Assembly (NCBI GenBank): GCA_003255065.1
Contig: QAOA01004621.1
Span: forward strand, 296,867-360,866
Length of the DNA stretch: 64,000 nucleotides
DNA from: Cercis canadensis
Lineage: Eukaryota; Streptophyta; Magnoliopsida; Fabales; Fabaceae
Direction: 5' to 3'
The notes under the pieces: generated by a model
Seen by the model: only the letters and a program-made list of their open reading frames with translations
Told to the model about the DNA's origin: nothing
The model's database searches: none
Shown here: positions 24,206 through 34,284 of the stretch, one piece after another
How positions within the stretch are numbered: the first letter of the stretch is position 1
Layout of the letters: every line of letters starts with the position of its first letter
Program-made: the position numbers and the translations under genes

Positions 24206-25496
24206 TGTATACCGTAATGGTGAATAAACGCCTCTCTTTTAACCTTGACGACTTCCCTGAAGATGAGGAAGAGCAAAGTAATGGTGGTCCTGCTCAAGAA
24301 AGAGGAAATGCTGGCTCAAATGGTGCCAGAGTAGGACCCTGCCAACTAAATGAAATAAGGGACCATAATGCGGAAATGAATGGTCACCAGGAATAAGAGA
24401 ATGTTAGAGAAGATGCAATGCACTTCAGAGATTTCTTAAGAAGAGATGGGGCCGCTAGAACTAATGCTGCTAAAGAAGACAGCGTTGTCCCAACTATCAT
24501 GCTCTATACACTCCTTGAAACTATAACTAAAATGAGGGAGGAACTCAGCTCCATTGCCCCCTAAAAGAAAAGTAGAGAAAGGACCTTGTTGAAAGAAGAA
24601 ACGAAAAGGACAGAAGAGAGGAAGAATAAACCTTTGCTGAAGAAGCTATCAGGACTCCTCCAACTACTCTGAAAGGGCCAGTAGACTCTAAAGAGGTTCT
24701 CATAACAAGGAATGAACTAAGAAGGACTCTAGAGATGCAGAAGGACCAGTATGCAGCTGTGATGGAGTTCTAACCTCTTTTCTCCTTAAGCATAGTTGTC
24801 ATGCCAGATCCGCCTCATTACCAAGCACCCCAGCTAAGAAAGTATGATGGGACTAGGAGTGTTAAAGAACACATCTTGACCTTTTTGGATGATATGAGAA
24901 TCCATAGAAATAATACTGACTTATGCCTAAGGGAGTTCTCAAAATCCCTTATAGGACATGCTTTTACATGGTACTCCAAATTAAAAGAAAATTCTATCTA
25001 TAGCTGGGCTTAAATGGTCAAAGAGTTCTGCAACAAATTCTTGGAGAAAGATAGGGAAATCCACATCATGGACCTAGGAAGAGTTAAACAAAGAAGCAGT
25101 GAGAATCTTGTAGCCTTTATAAAACGCTACAGAGATAAAACACTTCAATGCAAAGAGACACTATCGGAGGCTGACCTGGTGTATGGTTTTGTTATTAGCA
25201 TAGAGGATGACTCACAGCTACACCTAATCGGAATCAAAACCTTTTATGAGCTAATAGTTAAAGCATCAGATGTGGCTGACACCATGAGATTGCAAGAAAA
25301 GAAGCATCCCAAAGATGATGCTTTCTTCGATGTCTCAGCTATAAAAAAGCAGGTAGGAAAGAAGAAGTACAGTGCAGTAGCACCTCCAGGGAATTACAGA
25401 CCTGTCAAATCCAGAAATTGGAGAGGAGCTGAACCTCATCCATTCCCATGTGCTATGGACAAGATTTACCAACTGATGAATGAATGGTTGAGATAA
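24206..25496 (+). pseudogene. gag of Tat2
   Basis: An acidic N-terminal segment (LSFNLDDFPEDEEEQSNGG, about 24232-24290) is followed after stops by the gag core at 24801-25400 (APQLRKYDGTRSVKEHILTF, FTWYSKLKENSIYSW, MDLGRVKQRSSENLVAFIKR, KETLSEADLVYGF). A single TAA near 25011 separates two in-frame halves of the core. The start codon is uncertain: an ATG at 24160 lies inside the LTR and is probably not used. Tat1 16828-16281 is the co-linear copy. It would have encoded the particle protein. Confidence 0.82.
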
Positions 25497-26814
25497 GGGG
25501 TGCTCCAACAAACAAAGAGGCCAGAGAAGTTTTCAACAGCTGACATGAGAAACCCTAACTTCTATAAGTTACATTTATCAAGAAACCACTCTACTAAAGA
25601 TTGTTTCCATCTTAGAGAACTATTTCATAAAAAGTTGAAAAATGGAGTAATCATTTTCCCTGAAAATAATAATGTGCACAATGAACCATTACCGGAGTAT
25701 GATGTCCATACCATCTCTACTAATGAACCCATTATTGAGGAAGTAGATTCGAACAATGACTCAGATGACCAACTAGAATTGTCTCAAGCTGCCATCATTG
25801 GTAAGGGCCTGGCTAAAGCAAGAAATTTCAGGACCATGTTCTGGCAAATGGGACTAGATGACAAGGGGATAGAGGAGGCTGCTATAGCAGTTGCTCAAAT
25901 CATGAAGAATAAGGAAGCATATTGTTGTGTTGTGGATACTACTATTAACAAACTAGCTAGAGCATATGGATTTGCAATAGTGTTCAAGGAATCAAATTGT
26001 TTCTGGGAAGATCCTCACCACAATAGACCGGTGTATGTGGAAGCTGCTATAAAAGGGCATAGGGTAAGAAGAGCTCTAGTAGACAGTGGGTCAAGAATAA
26101 ATGTCTTGCCTTACTCAATTTTCATCGCTCTGGGTTTCCCAAAAGAGAGGCTCCAACCATCCAATACCTTCCATAATACCTTCTAAGGGGTTCCCATTAA
26201 TGCCCTAGGGAGTGTGGTAGTGACCCTCAAGGTTGGCCCCATCAAGACATCCAATTGATTTCAAGTGATAGAAGGTAGCCCTAGCTATCATATCTTGCTG
26301 GGACAACCATGGCTGCATTCCCATAGCTTTGTACCATCCACCCTGTATCAGTGTGTGAGATATAACTTCAAAGGGAAAGACATCTTCATCCCAGCTATCA
26401 AGTCACCATTTGATGAAACAGAGACATACATGGTAGAAGCTACATATTTCGATGAATTAGCTTAAGCATGTGCTAGTAAGGTCCAACCAGCCAGGGGAAT
26501 GTTGATATCATCAAATGGGAAAGTAATAGAGAAAGGAAAAGAATCATTAGCTCCGAAAGCACAAGAAAAAGAAGGTGAATTAGGGGTGCTTAGGAAGATT
26601 GAAAGACAAGTAGAAGAGGTACCAGTTGAGGCAGCTGGTGATACTGCAAACAAGCAAAAAGAGCCAGAAGAGAAAGGAGGAGCCCCTACAATAAGCAAAG
26701 CTAGAAAGAGTTATACTCCCCAATGAGGAAATGCGATGGAAAATTCTATAGGGACTCGCGGGTCCAGAGGTAGGACCATTGAATTCTATCACTGGACCCC
26801 TAAGCAAAAAATTC
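25497..26814 (+). pseudogene. Zinc-knuckle and protease region of Tat2
   Basis: 25500-26186 holds a knuckle-like motif (FYKLHLSRNHSTKDCFHL) and, after an acidic linker, the protease active site RRALVDSGSRINVLPYS (DSG at about 26092). 26265-26465 gives the protease end (SYHILLGQPWLHSHSFVPS). The K/E-rich linker runs to about 26812, where Tat sequence stops abruptly at the partial LTR of B. The following RT N-terminus (about 0.7 kb, present in Tat1 13440-12755) is deleted. A TAA near 26184 and other stops break it. Confidence 0.82.
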
Positions 26815-26918
26815 TACACATTGCATTCCTTGTGAGAGACTTCCCGGATCATTCCCTTTATTGCATTATATTTAGGGGATTCGGTTTAATTTAATTGGAT
26901 TAGCAATAATTCCAATCA
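26815..26918 (+). repeat. Remnant of 5' LTR of B
   Basis: It matches the last about 104 bp of the 3' LTR (32961-33064): TACACATTGCATTCC to TTCCAATCA. The first about 1.36 kb is missing. The junction sits in an AAATT-rich context, allowing micro-homology. Confidence 0.9.
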
Positions 26919-26923
26919 AATTT

Positions 26924-26941
26924 TGGCGCCGTTGTCGGGGA
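26924..26941 (+). promoter_or_regulatory. Primer-binding site of B (tRNA-Asp type)
   Basis: TGGCGCCGTTGTCGGGGA begins six bases after the LTR. One mismatch (T for C) to the tRNA-Asp complement, at a different place from that in A. Confidence 0.85.
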
Positions 26942-27072
26942 ATGTCAATGTTAGTTAATGATTTCAAGTCCCCTGTATGAATTTTGGTGATTTGGTTCCA
27001 TTTCCCCCTTGTTTTCCCTTCATTTTGGCTTGAATTAGTTGATTCCTTGAATTGATTGCTTTGTTAAATTCG

Positions 27073-27422
27073 GATTACTTTCTGTCATTTAATTTATGTC
27101 GATTACTTTCTGTCACTTACTTTATGTCATTTACTTTATGTCGTTTAATTTCTGTCATTTAATTTTTGTCATTTACTTTTTGTCGTTTAATTTATATCAT
27201 TTAATTTTTGTCGATTACTTTATGTCATTTAATTTTTGTCGATTAATTTCTGTCAATTACTTTCTGTCGATTACTTTCTGTCATTTAATTTTTGTCGATT
27301 AATTTCTATCAATTACTTTATGTCATTTACTTTCTGTTGATTACTGTCTGTCAATTACCTTATGTCATTTACTTTCTGCTGATTACTTTCTGTCGATTAC
27401 CTTATGTTAATTACTTTCTGTT
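27073..27422 (+). repeat. Minisatellite: 25 units of 14 bp in the leader of B
   Basis: 350 bp divides exactly into 25 units of the form RWTTAMYTTNTGTC. Some units vary at single sites; none changes length. Element A has no such array at the matching leader position. It ends about 80 bp before the gag start. Confidence 0.9.
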
Positions 27423-27505
27423 TTAGCCATTTTCTGACCCTATTTCTGTGTTGTGTTCCTGTTGTAGTGTGTTTTGGCATTTTGCCAACCTTATGTGCAT
27501 GGTGT

Positions 27506-29413
27506 ATGACTCAGTCTTCTTGTAGTGATTTATGTGATATTGATTGTGAGATTGATAAAACATTTCATAGCCGGCATAAACAATCTAGGAGAAGAGTAGT
27601 TGTTGATCCTATTCTTAATCCTGTTGTTATTAATCTCGTTGTTCATAATTCTATTGACAACATGGCTGACTATAACATAGATGATAATGTGGATCCTATT
27701 ATTAATGATGCTGCTAATAGGGCTGGAAACAATAACATGCATGCCAGAGCTAGAACCCTTAAGGAACTTGCTGCCCCAGATGTGGCATACCAACCCTTAG
27801 GCATTCAATACCCTGAGTTAGATGTTGCCTTTGAACTTAAGTCCGGATTAATACACTTGTTGCCTAGATTTCATGGCTTTGCAGGTGAGGATCTGCATAA
27901 ACACTTAAAAGTATTCCATGTGGTGTGCTCAACAATGAAACCACAAGGCATTCTGGAAGAGCACATCAAGCTCTAGACATTTCCATTGTACTACTTGCCC
28001 TTCGGTTTTATCACTTCTTGGAATGACATGAAAAGACTCTTCTTGGAGAAATTCTCCCCTGCTTCCAGAACTGCAGCTATCCAGAAGGATATTTGTGGGA
28101 TTAGACAACCATCAGGAGAAACACTCCATGAGTATTGGGAGATGTTTAAGAAATTATGTGATAGTTGCCCTTATCACCAAATCAGTGATTAACTGCTCAT
28201 TCAATATGTTTATGAGGGCCTAATGCCTATGGATAGAAGCTTAATAAATGCAGCCAATGGAGGAGCATTGGTGGATAAAACCCCAGAGGCTGCCAGGAAT
28301 TTAATTTCTAAAATGGTTGACAATTCCCAATAGTTTGGTGCTCGGATGGTTCATGGACTCAATGAGGTTGTTGTATCAATTGCTGACCAATAGAGTTTGG
28401 AGCATAGACTTGATAGGTTGACATCCTCGGTAAGACAGTTAGCCATGGGGCAACATCAACAACCTGTCATGCAACTAGTGCAACCACTCAGAGTTTGTGG
28501 CATATGTGCTTGTACCTCCCACCCTACTGAAGCTTGTCCTACCCTTCAAGAGGATGTCTTTACCTGTCCTAACCAAACAGCAGCTGTAGCCAATGTTTTC
28601 CCCAACAAGCCTCAATATTCTCAATCCCAGTATTACCAGCCTCACCAGCCAAGACATGATCCTTTTTCTACCACATAAAACCCTGGTTGGAGAGACTATC
28701 CTAACCTGAGATATGGCAACATACAATCACAACAACAACATAGTTCTCAGCCTTACCAATCATACCAAAATAAGCCACCAGGATTCTAGAATAGAGTACC
28801 ACAACCATTCCAACCTGCCAAGGAGCAAGCCACCACTTCTAGCCAAAATGCACCTAACCTAGAAGAGTTCATGAAGCAGTTGGCAGCCAACAATCTTCAA
28901 TTCCAGCAGAGCACTGAAGCTACCATACAGAATTTGGAGAAGCAGATTAGCTAATTAGCTTCATCAATTAGTTAATTGAAAGCTCAATGTTCTGGCCAAC
29001 TTCCCTCACAAACCATTCTAAATCCAAATAGGAAGAATGTGAGTGCAATCATCCTTAGGAGTGGCAAGGAAATTCTTGACCCTGCACCTACAACTACACA
29101 TTCCATCAATGGTCAGAGCAAATCGAGTGTGCCTGTTGCTAACCCTAGCAGTTCCAGCCAAAGTAGTCCTACTCTAGAGATACCACAACAGCAGAAGAAT
29201 ACTTATTCTATCCCTCTGCCCTTCCCATAGAGAGCCCTTCAATTCAAAAAATTGGATGAGGCAGAGAAAGAGAAGGAGTTTCTAAAGACATTGAGGAGAG
29301 TTAAAATAAAAATTCCATTGCTAGAGGCAATCAAGCAAATTCCAAAATATGCAAAGTTTTTGAAGAAGTTGTGCACTCATAAGAGGAGGCTATAAGGCAA
29401 TGAAGGAGTCAAT
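27506..29413 (+). pseudogene. gag of element B
   Basis: ATG 27506 (MTQSSCSDLCDIDCEID) aligns with the A start at 3166. The gag domain (RFHGFAGEDLHKHLKVF, then SGETLHEYWEMFKKL) and the cysteine-rich stretch (CGICACTSHPTEACP) are present. One frame holds to the protease, with stops at 27974 (TAG), 28190 (TAA), 28331 (TAG), 28391 (TAG), about 28676 (TAA) and more. At 28190 and 28331 A has CAA and CAG, so these stops are C-to-T changes. The TAG at 28391 is shared with A. Confidence 0.83.
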
Positions 29414-30169
29414 ATGAGCCAGAATGTTTCTACCCTCATTCAAACTATGCCTCAGAAGTGCCAAGATCCTGGGACTTTTACTATACACTGTGTCATTGGA
29501 AAATGCAAATTTGAGAATGCTATGTTGGACCTTGGAGCTTCTATCAATGTCATGCCAAAGTCAGTGTTCCAGTCACTTGGACTCGGACCTTTGCAATCAA
29601 CAGGAGTAGTGATTCAACTGACCATTAGAAGTAATGCTTACCTTACCGGACTCATTGAAGATGTGCTAGTCCGAGTTAATGAGTTGATCTTTCCAGCAGA
29701 CTTCTACATTCTAGACATGGAGGGAGAGCCAACAAGCAGCAGGACTCCAATCATTCTTGGGAGACCTTTCCTCAAGACTGCCAGAACCAAGATAGATGTG
29801 CATGCAGGAACCCTTTCCATGGAGTTTGGTGATAGTATTGTTCAATTTAATATCTTTGATGCCATGAAATACCCCATGGAAGACCATTCTCTTTACTGCA
29901 TTGATATTATTGATGAGCTAGTCGATGAGGTTTATGATAGCTCTCCTTCTGAATTTCCTGAGTCACTGCTTTTGGATGATTCTATATGTTGTAGCTGTGA
30001 TAGTAATTTTGTTTGTTCTGAGATTGCTGCATTCTTGAGAGATGGTGATTCTAATGAATCTATTTCTACAGAATTTGAAGAAGACTCTCAAGGGACAACC
30101 CAAGGCTTCGTGAGAGTGGTCTTTGACCCGGGTATCTTGCTGTGCTTGTTGCAAATAAAAGGAAGATAA
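29414..30169 (+). pseudogene. Protease of element B, with novel tail
   Basis: This is an uninterrupted 251-codon segment in the gag frame. The retropepsin site reads MLDLGASINVMPKS (about 29521-29560) and the end motif IILGRPFLKTA is at about 29751. Unlike A, the active site is canonical. The frame then leaves homology with A near 30070 and runs through about 90 bp of sequence not seen in A before a stop at 30167, where the 3' non-coding region begins. It is the longest intact piece of B and lacks any RT after it. Confidence 0.82.
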
Positions 30170-31565
30170 CACCAGCTTCAGGGGAATTCTCTTTCTGATT
30201 ATGTTTTTGTTGTTGTTTTTAAAATGTTGTTTCTGTTGTTTATTCTGTTTTCTGTTGTTGTTTTATGTTTTATATTCTATTTTGTGTTTATGTTTTTGTT
30301 ACTATTTTTTATTTCTGGTTATGTTTTTAATTCTGTTTTGCTATTTTTATTGTCATTCTGCATGTTGTTCTAGCCTTCTTTTTACATTTCCATAGCACTT
30401 TAAGAATTGTGAAGGTTGTGAGCTTGAAGCAATTGTCATTTTCAGGTTTCTAGCATGATTGAATTATTTCTTACATATTTTAGTTAGCTAGTTTGGTGAT
30501 GAAATTTGTTGTGATGGATTAAGCTTGATAGTGCATACTTAGTGAGTTTTTGAGCTTATTGTCATTATCTATTTCTTTCTTGTGTGCATTGTTCTCATGA
30601 TTTTTGTTGCTCTAGAACTTGCTTTGCTTCTTTTTGAGATTACATTATCATATGCATGCATGAATGTGATGAAGACCATCTTTTTTTTTCTTTTATGATA
30701 GCTAGCCAAATAACCTACCTAACATATTTTCCCTTGTTTTCCCCCCTTAAGCCTAATTTTCTCATTCTTTCATTTAGCTCATTGCAAGCTTTTAGTGTAA
30801 AACCATGTTTCTACCTACCTTAGGAAGTATGAAAGAATTGATTTAATTTTTGATGAGTTTCTATTTGTTTGGGAGGGACAAAGTTCTAAGTGTATGGGGG
30901 AGGATTTGTGCAAATTGAAAGAAAAATTGGTCATGTGAAAAGAAAAGAAATAGTAGCAAAAAACAAAGAAAGAAAATTCTGTTAAAAAAATTAGAAAAGA
31001 AAATACAAATAAAAAAAGAATAAAAGTAGTGGTTTTCCTTCCAAAGAGGAAGAAGTGTGTAAAAAAAAATTGCATAGAGCTTTTGGGTGAAAATTTTTGT
31101 GCTTAGTGTTGGTTTTAACTCATCATTCCCAATGTTCTCATGCTCTCTTTGGTTTTAACTTGTCATATCCATACTTCCTATTACATTATTTCCCTCTCCT
31201 TGGCCCCATTACATCCTTAAATAAAGTCCTTCTGATTTATGCATGCATGTGTTTGAAGTAGTGGAGATTAGAAAATAAGCAAGCTTATGGTAGTGCAATT
31301 TGTCATGAGATGTTTTTCGGTGAAACACTTACCCTTAAACACTTGAGGGATTGAAAGTGTATCTTGTGAGACTCTATCATTTTTAGTCTATTCAATTCTA
31401 TTGAAATCACCATTCTTGTTGGTTGAAAGTGCAAGGAAGAAATTCATGTGTGTCTTTGATCCTTTTAAGTTTTGATTGTTCTTCTTGCTCATTTAACTTT
31501 TGCATTCTTGTTCTTGTTTGGAAATGTCTCTTAGTTGTTTTCCTTGTTCCCTAGTTTTACTTCTA
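30170..31565 (+). other. 3' non-coding region of B
   Basis: It aligns with A from about 8951 (CAGCTTCAGGGGA/GAGCTTCAGGGGA) to the PPT. T-rich first, then the conserved 1.2-kb block. It marks the right side of the pol deletion. Confidence 0.75.
30863..30903 (+). promoter_or_regulatory. Internal hairpin plus polypurine module in B
   Basis: TTTGTTTGGGAGGGACAAAG, then TCTAAGTGTATGGGGGAGG. Counterpart of A 9745-9781, lying about 700 bp upstream of the LTR as in A. Confidence 0.5.
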
Positions 31566-31604
31566 GTTTGCCCGGGACGAGCAAAGGATAAGTGTGAGGG
31601 GATT
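31566..31604 (+). promoter_or_regulatory. Polypurine tract of B
   Basis: TTTGCCCGGGACGAGCAAAG followed by AAGTGTGAGGGGATT directly before the 3' LTR. Expected plus-strand primer. Confidence 0.82.
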
Positions 31605-33064
31605 TGATAATCACATTTTCTATACAATAATTAACCCTCATATTTAGTGTCCTAAATCTCTTTTAGTGCTTAATTGAGTGGGCTTGGCCATATTTCATAA
31701 GTTTGGGTTCATATTGGGCTTAATTGTTTCATTCAGCATTATTAGGGTTTTGATATTGTTTATGTATTTCAGATATATCTTTAGTTATGTATGTCTAAAA
31801 ATTTTGAATCTTGCCTTGTAGGAAATCTAAGAGGATTATCTACAACTTTCATTCAGACCTCCAAGGCCAATTCGGATGTTCAGTGGTCAAATTTGACCCT
31901 AAAGTTAGAGCAGAGATGCTGCCGCTGGATCCTGATCCGCATGTAGAGTTTGGACCATAACTTGGGCTGTAGATTTCTTATGAACTTGAAACTGGTTTCA
32001 TTGGAAATCTAAGATGCAGATCTTCAATTTTTGTGAAGACCGTTTCTCCAAATTATGTCGTTTTGATGGTCTTATTGCATGTCGAATCTGGCTGATTAGT
32101 CCAGAGACCTCTTAAGAGTTAATTGGGCTTAATTTCCCTCAATTCAGGCCCAATTAGGCCCAAACTGGAGCCCATTTGAAGTTGAGGTCCAAAGGAGTAA
32201 ACCTAGGTTAAGGGTATTTTTGGTGTGTACTAAATTTCTGATGTTATAATTAGGTTAAAGAAGGCAGCGTTTTCATTATTGTAGGTAGACAGTTTTTAGG
32301 CAGCTTTTATTTTATCTCTTGAAAATTCTGGAGCTCTTTGATTTATGACTGCACTTCTCCATTGGAGCTTAGATTTCATGACCATAGAGGAGTAGAATCC
32401 TTGTAACCAAGTTAGACTCCTGATTAAATTCGGTTTCGATTTTGAGATTATGTTCTTAATTGGATTAAACTTAATGCAATATCTTCTTCTTTGAATTTCT
32501 GCCTTGCTTTAATCTTTGTATGAATTCATGGAGATCTTTGTGATTTATATGGATATTGAAGTAAGAAATAGAATTTAGATTGATCAATCTTTAATCTGTG
32601 GTTAGAATTCAGAGAAGTTATGCTATGCTAATTGATGTTCGGTTTTTAGATTAATCACTAATTGTTTATTCTTTGTGATTACAAGATTAGTGATTATATG
32701 TGGTTAATCAAATCCTGAGTGATAACTCAGTCGGAATAATTGATCATAATTAGAGATTTTAGTTGTGATTAAACTCAATTAGTAGTGCTACATTAGGACT
32801 TAATCACTCATGTTAATCTATGATGAATCAAACTGATTTTTGATGGATGTCTAGCTAGGTTACACCTTTAATCGACTACATTAATCTTTGTTTAATTCTG
32901 TAATTTACTATTATAATCTTGTTTCAAAAATCCTTTATTCTTAAACTTGAAATTATTAATTACACATTGCATTCCTTGTGAGAGACTTCTCGGATCATGC
33001 CCTCTATTGCATTATATTTAGGTGATTTGGTTTAATTTAATTGAATTAGCGATAATTCCGATCA
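31605..33064 (+). repeat. 3' LTR of element B
   Basis: It begins TGATAATCAC and ends TTCCGATCA. It aligns with both LTRs of A over most of its length but is clearly diverged. Tat2 RT sequence resumes at 33065. Confidence 0.92.
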
Positions 33065-34284
33065 CCAACACGCTATTACAGCAATCTTTCATGATATGTT
33101 ACATGATTTTGTTGAAGACTATGTGGATGACCTTGTGATAAAATTCAAAAAAGATGAGGAACATCTAAAGCACCTTCAGCATGTGTTTGAAAGATGTAAA
33201 AAGTACCAGCTAAAGATGAATCCCTTGAAGTGTGCCTTTGGAATATCTTGTGGAAAGTTCTTGGGCTTCTATGTACACAAAGGAGGGATCACAACCGAAG
33301 CTAGCAAAGTAAAGGTCATTCAAGAGATAAAAGCACTAACCAGCACTAAAGAAGTACAAAGTCTCATGGAGAAATTAGGATACATAAGGAGATTTATCCT
33401 AGCCCTATCTAAACTTTTGTATCTGCTCACGCATCTAGCAAAAGAAAAGACACCTTTCAAATGGGGAAGAGTAGCAAATTGCCTTAAAGAAAATCAAGGC
33501 AATACTGACGTTAGCCCAGACCATGTCCCCACCTATTCCAGGGAAACCAATGATCCTCTACCTGACCTCCATTGATATTTCCATAGGAGGGTTGCTAGCA
33601 CAAGAAGCTGTGGGTGCAGAGCACCTAATCTATTACCTTAGTCGCCTCATCAAAGGTCCAGAAGTTAAATACACAAGGCAAAAGAAGCATTGTCTGGCTC
33701 TAGTCTATGCAACGCAGAAGTTCAGATATTACTTCCTTGGCCACAAAGTGCATTTGATGACTAGATCTTACCCACTAAAGTTTCTCCTGAAGCACTCAGT
33801 CCTCTCCGAACGTCTAAACAAATGGTCTCTAATAATAAGAGAGTTTGACGTCACCCATCTACAGTCAATAGGACCCAAAAGCCAGGTCTTAGTTGACATG
33901 CTAGCTTTATTCCCTTCAAGCAACCATGAGACTATAAAGGAAGAGATACCAAGCAGACTAGAAGTCTATTCCTGTGATGAAATAGAGTATGGAGTCTGGA
34001 TCATTTATCTTGATGGTTCCCCAGCATGCCCAAAAGGTGGAGCAGGTATAATCCTTATCAATAGTGAAGGAGAAACACTCCCATTTGCTTATAAATTTTC
34101 TTTCCCCTGCATAAACAATGAAGCAGAATATAAAGTCCTTCTCCTAAGAATGAAAATGGCCAAGGAAGTAAGGGCAACAGATTTACTGATCAAAGGAGAT
34201 TCCAACCTTGTAATTAAACAAGCCAATGAAGAATATGGAGCAAAGGAGCTTGCACTTACCAAGTACAGAGAGAGTCTGCAGTAG
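33065..34284 (+). pseudogene. Tat2 RT C-terminus, RNase H and archaeal-type RNase H
   Basis: 33096-33575 opens inside RT (MLHDFVEDYVDDLVIKFKK; YVDD intact) and runs through the thumb and connection (KCAFGISCGKFLGF, LMEKLGYIRRFI). A frame change near 33523 leads into RNase H (YLTSIDISIGGLLAQEA, VYATQKFRYYFLGH, ending VLVDMLALFPS). The archaeal-type RNase H then shows IIYLDGSPACPKGGAGIIL, NNEAEYKVLL and IKGDSNLVIKQ, with all three acidic motifs present. The frame ends at TAG 34282. It lacks the RT N-terminus, removed together with the 5' part of B. Confidence 0.88.

Larger units (their letters stand above)
26815..33064 (+). mobile_element. Athila-like element B, deletion derivative
   Basis: This is the same family as A but much reduced. 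Only the last 104 bp of the 5' LTR remains, then PBS, leader with a 14-bp array, gag-protease, a jump straight to the 3' non-coding region, PPT and a complete 3' LTR. RT, RNase H and integrase (A 5960-8950, about 3 kb) are absent. Its left junction with Tat2 lost both the LTR start and about 0.7 kb of Tat2, so no left TSD survives. The right flank begins CCAAC. Confidence 0.9.

Noticed and set aside
24160-24396. ORF starting inside the Tat2 5' LTR
   Set aside because: The ATG lies before the LTR end and PBS. Only the part after about 24232 aligns with Tat1 gag, so the start is not credible.
27096-27302. 68-codon ORF inside the 14-bp array
   Set aside because: Its sequence is just the translated array (repeating F/I/S/Y patterns); the unit is not a multiple of three and the array is in an untranslated leader.
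30201-30395. Phe/Leu/Cys-rich ORF resembling a membrane protein
   Set aside because: It is a translated T-rich non-coding stretch, and the corresponding stretch in A has no such frame.
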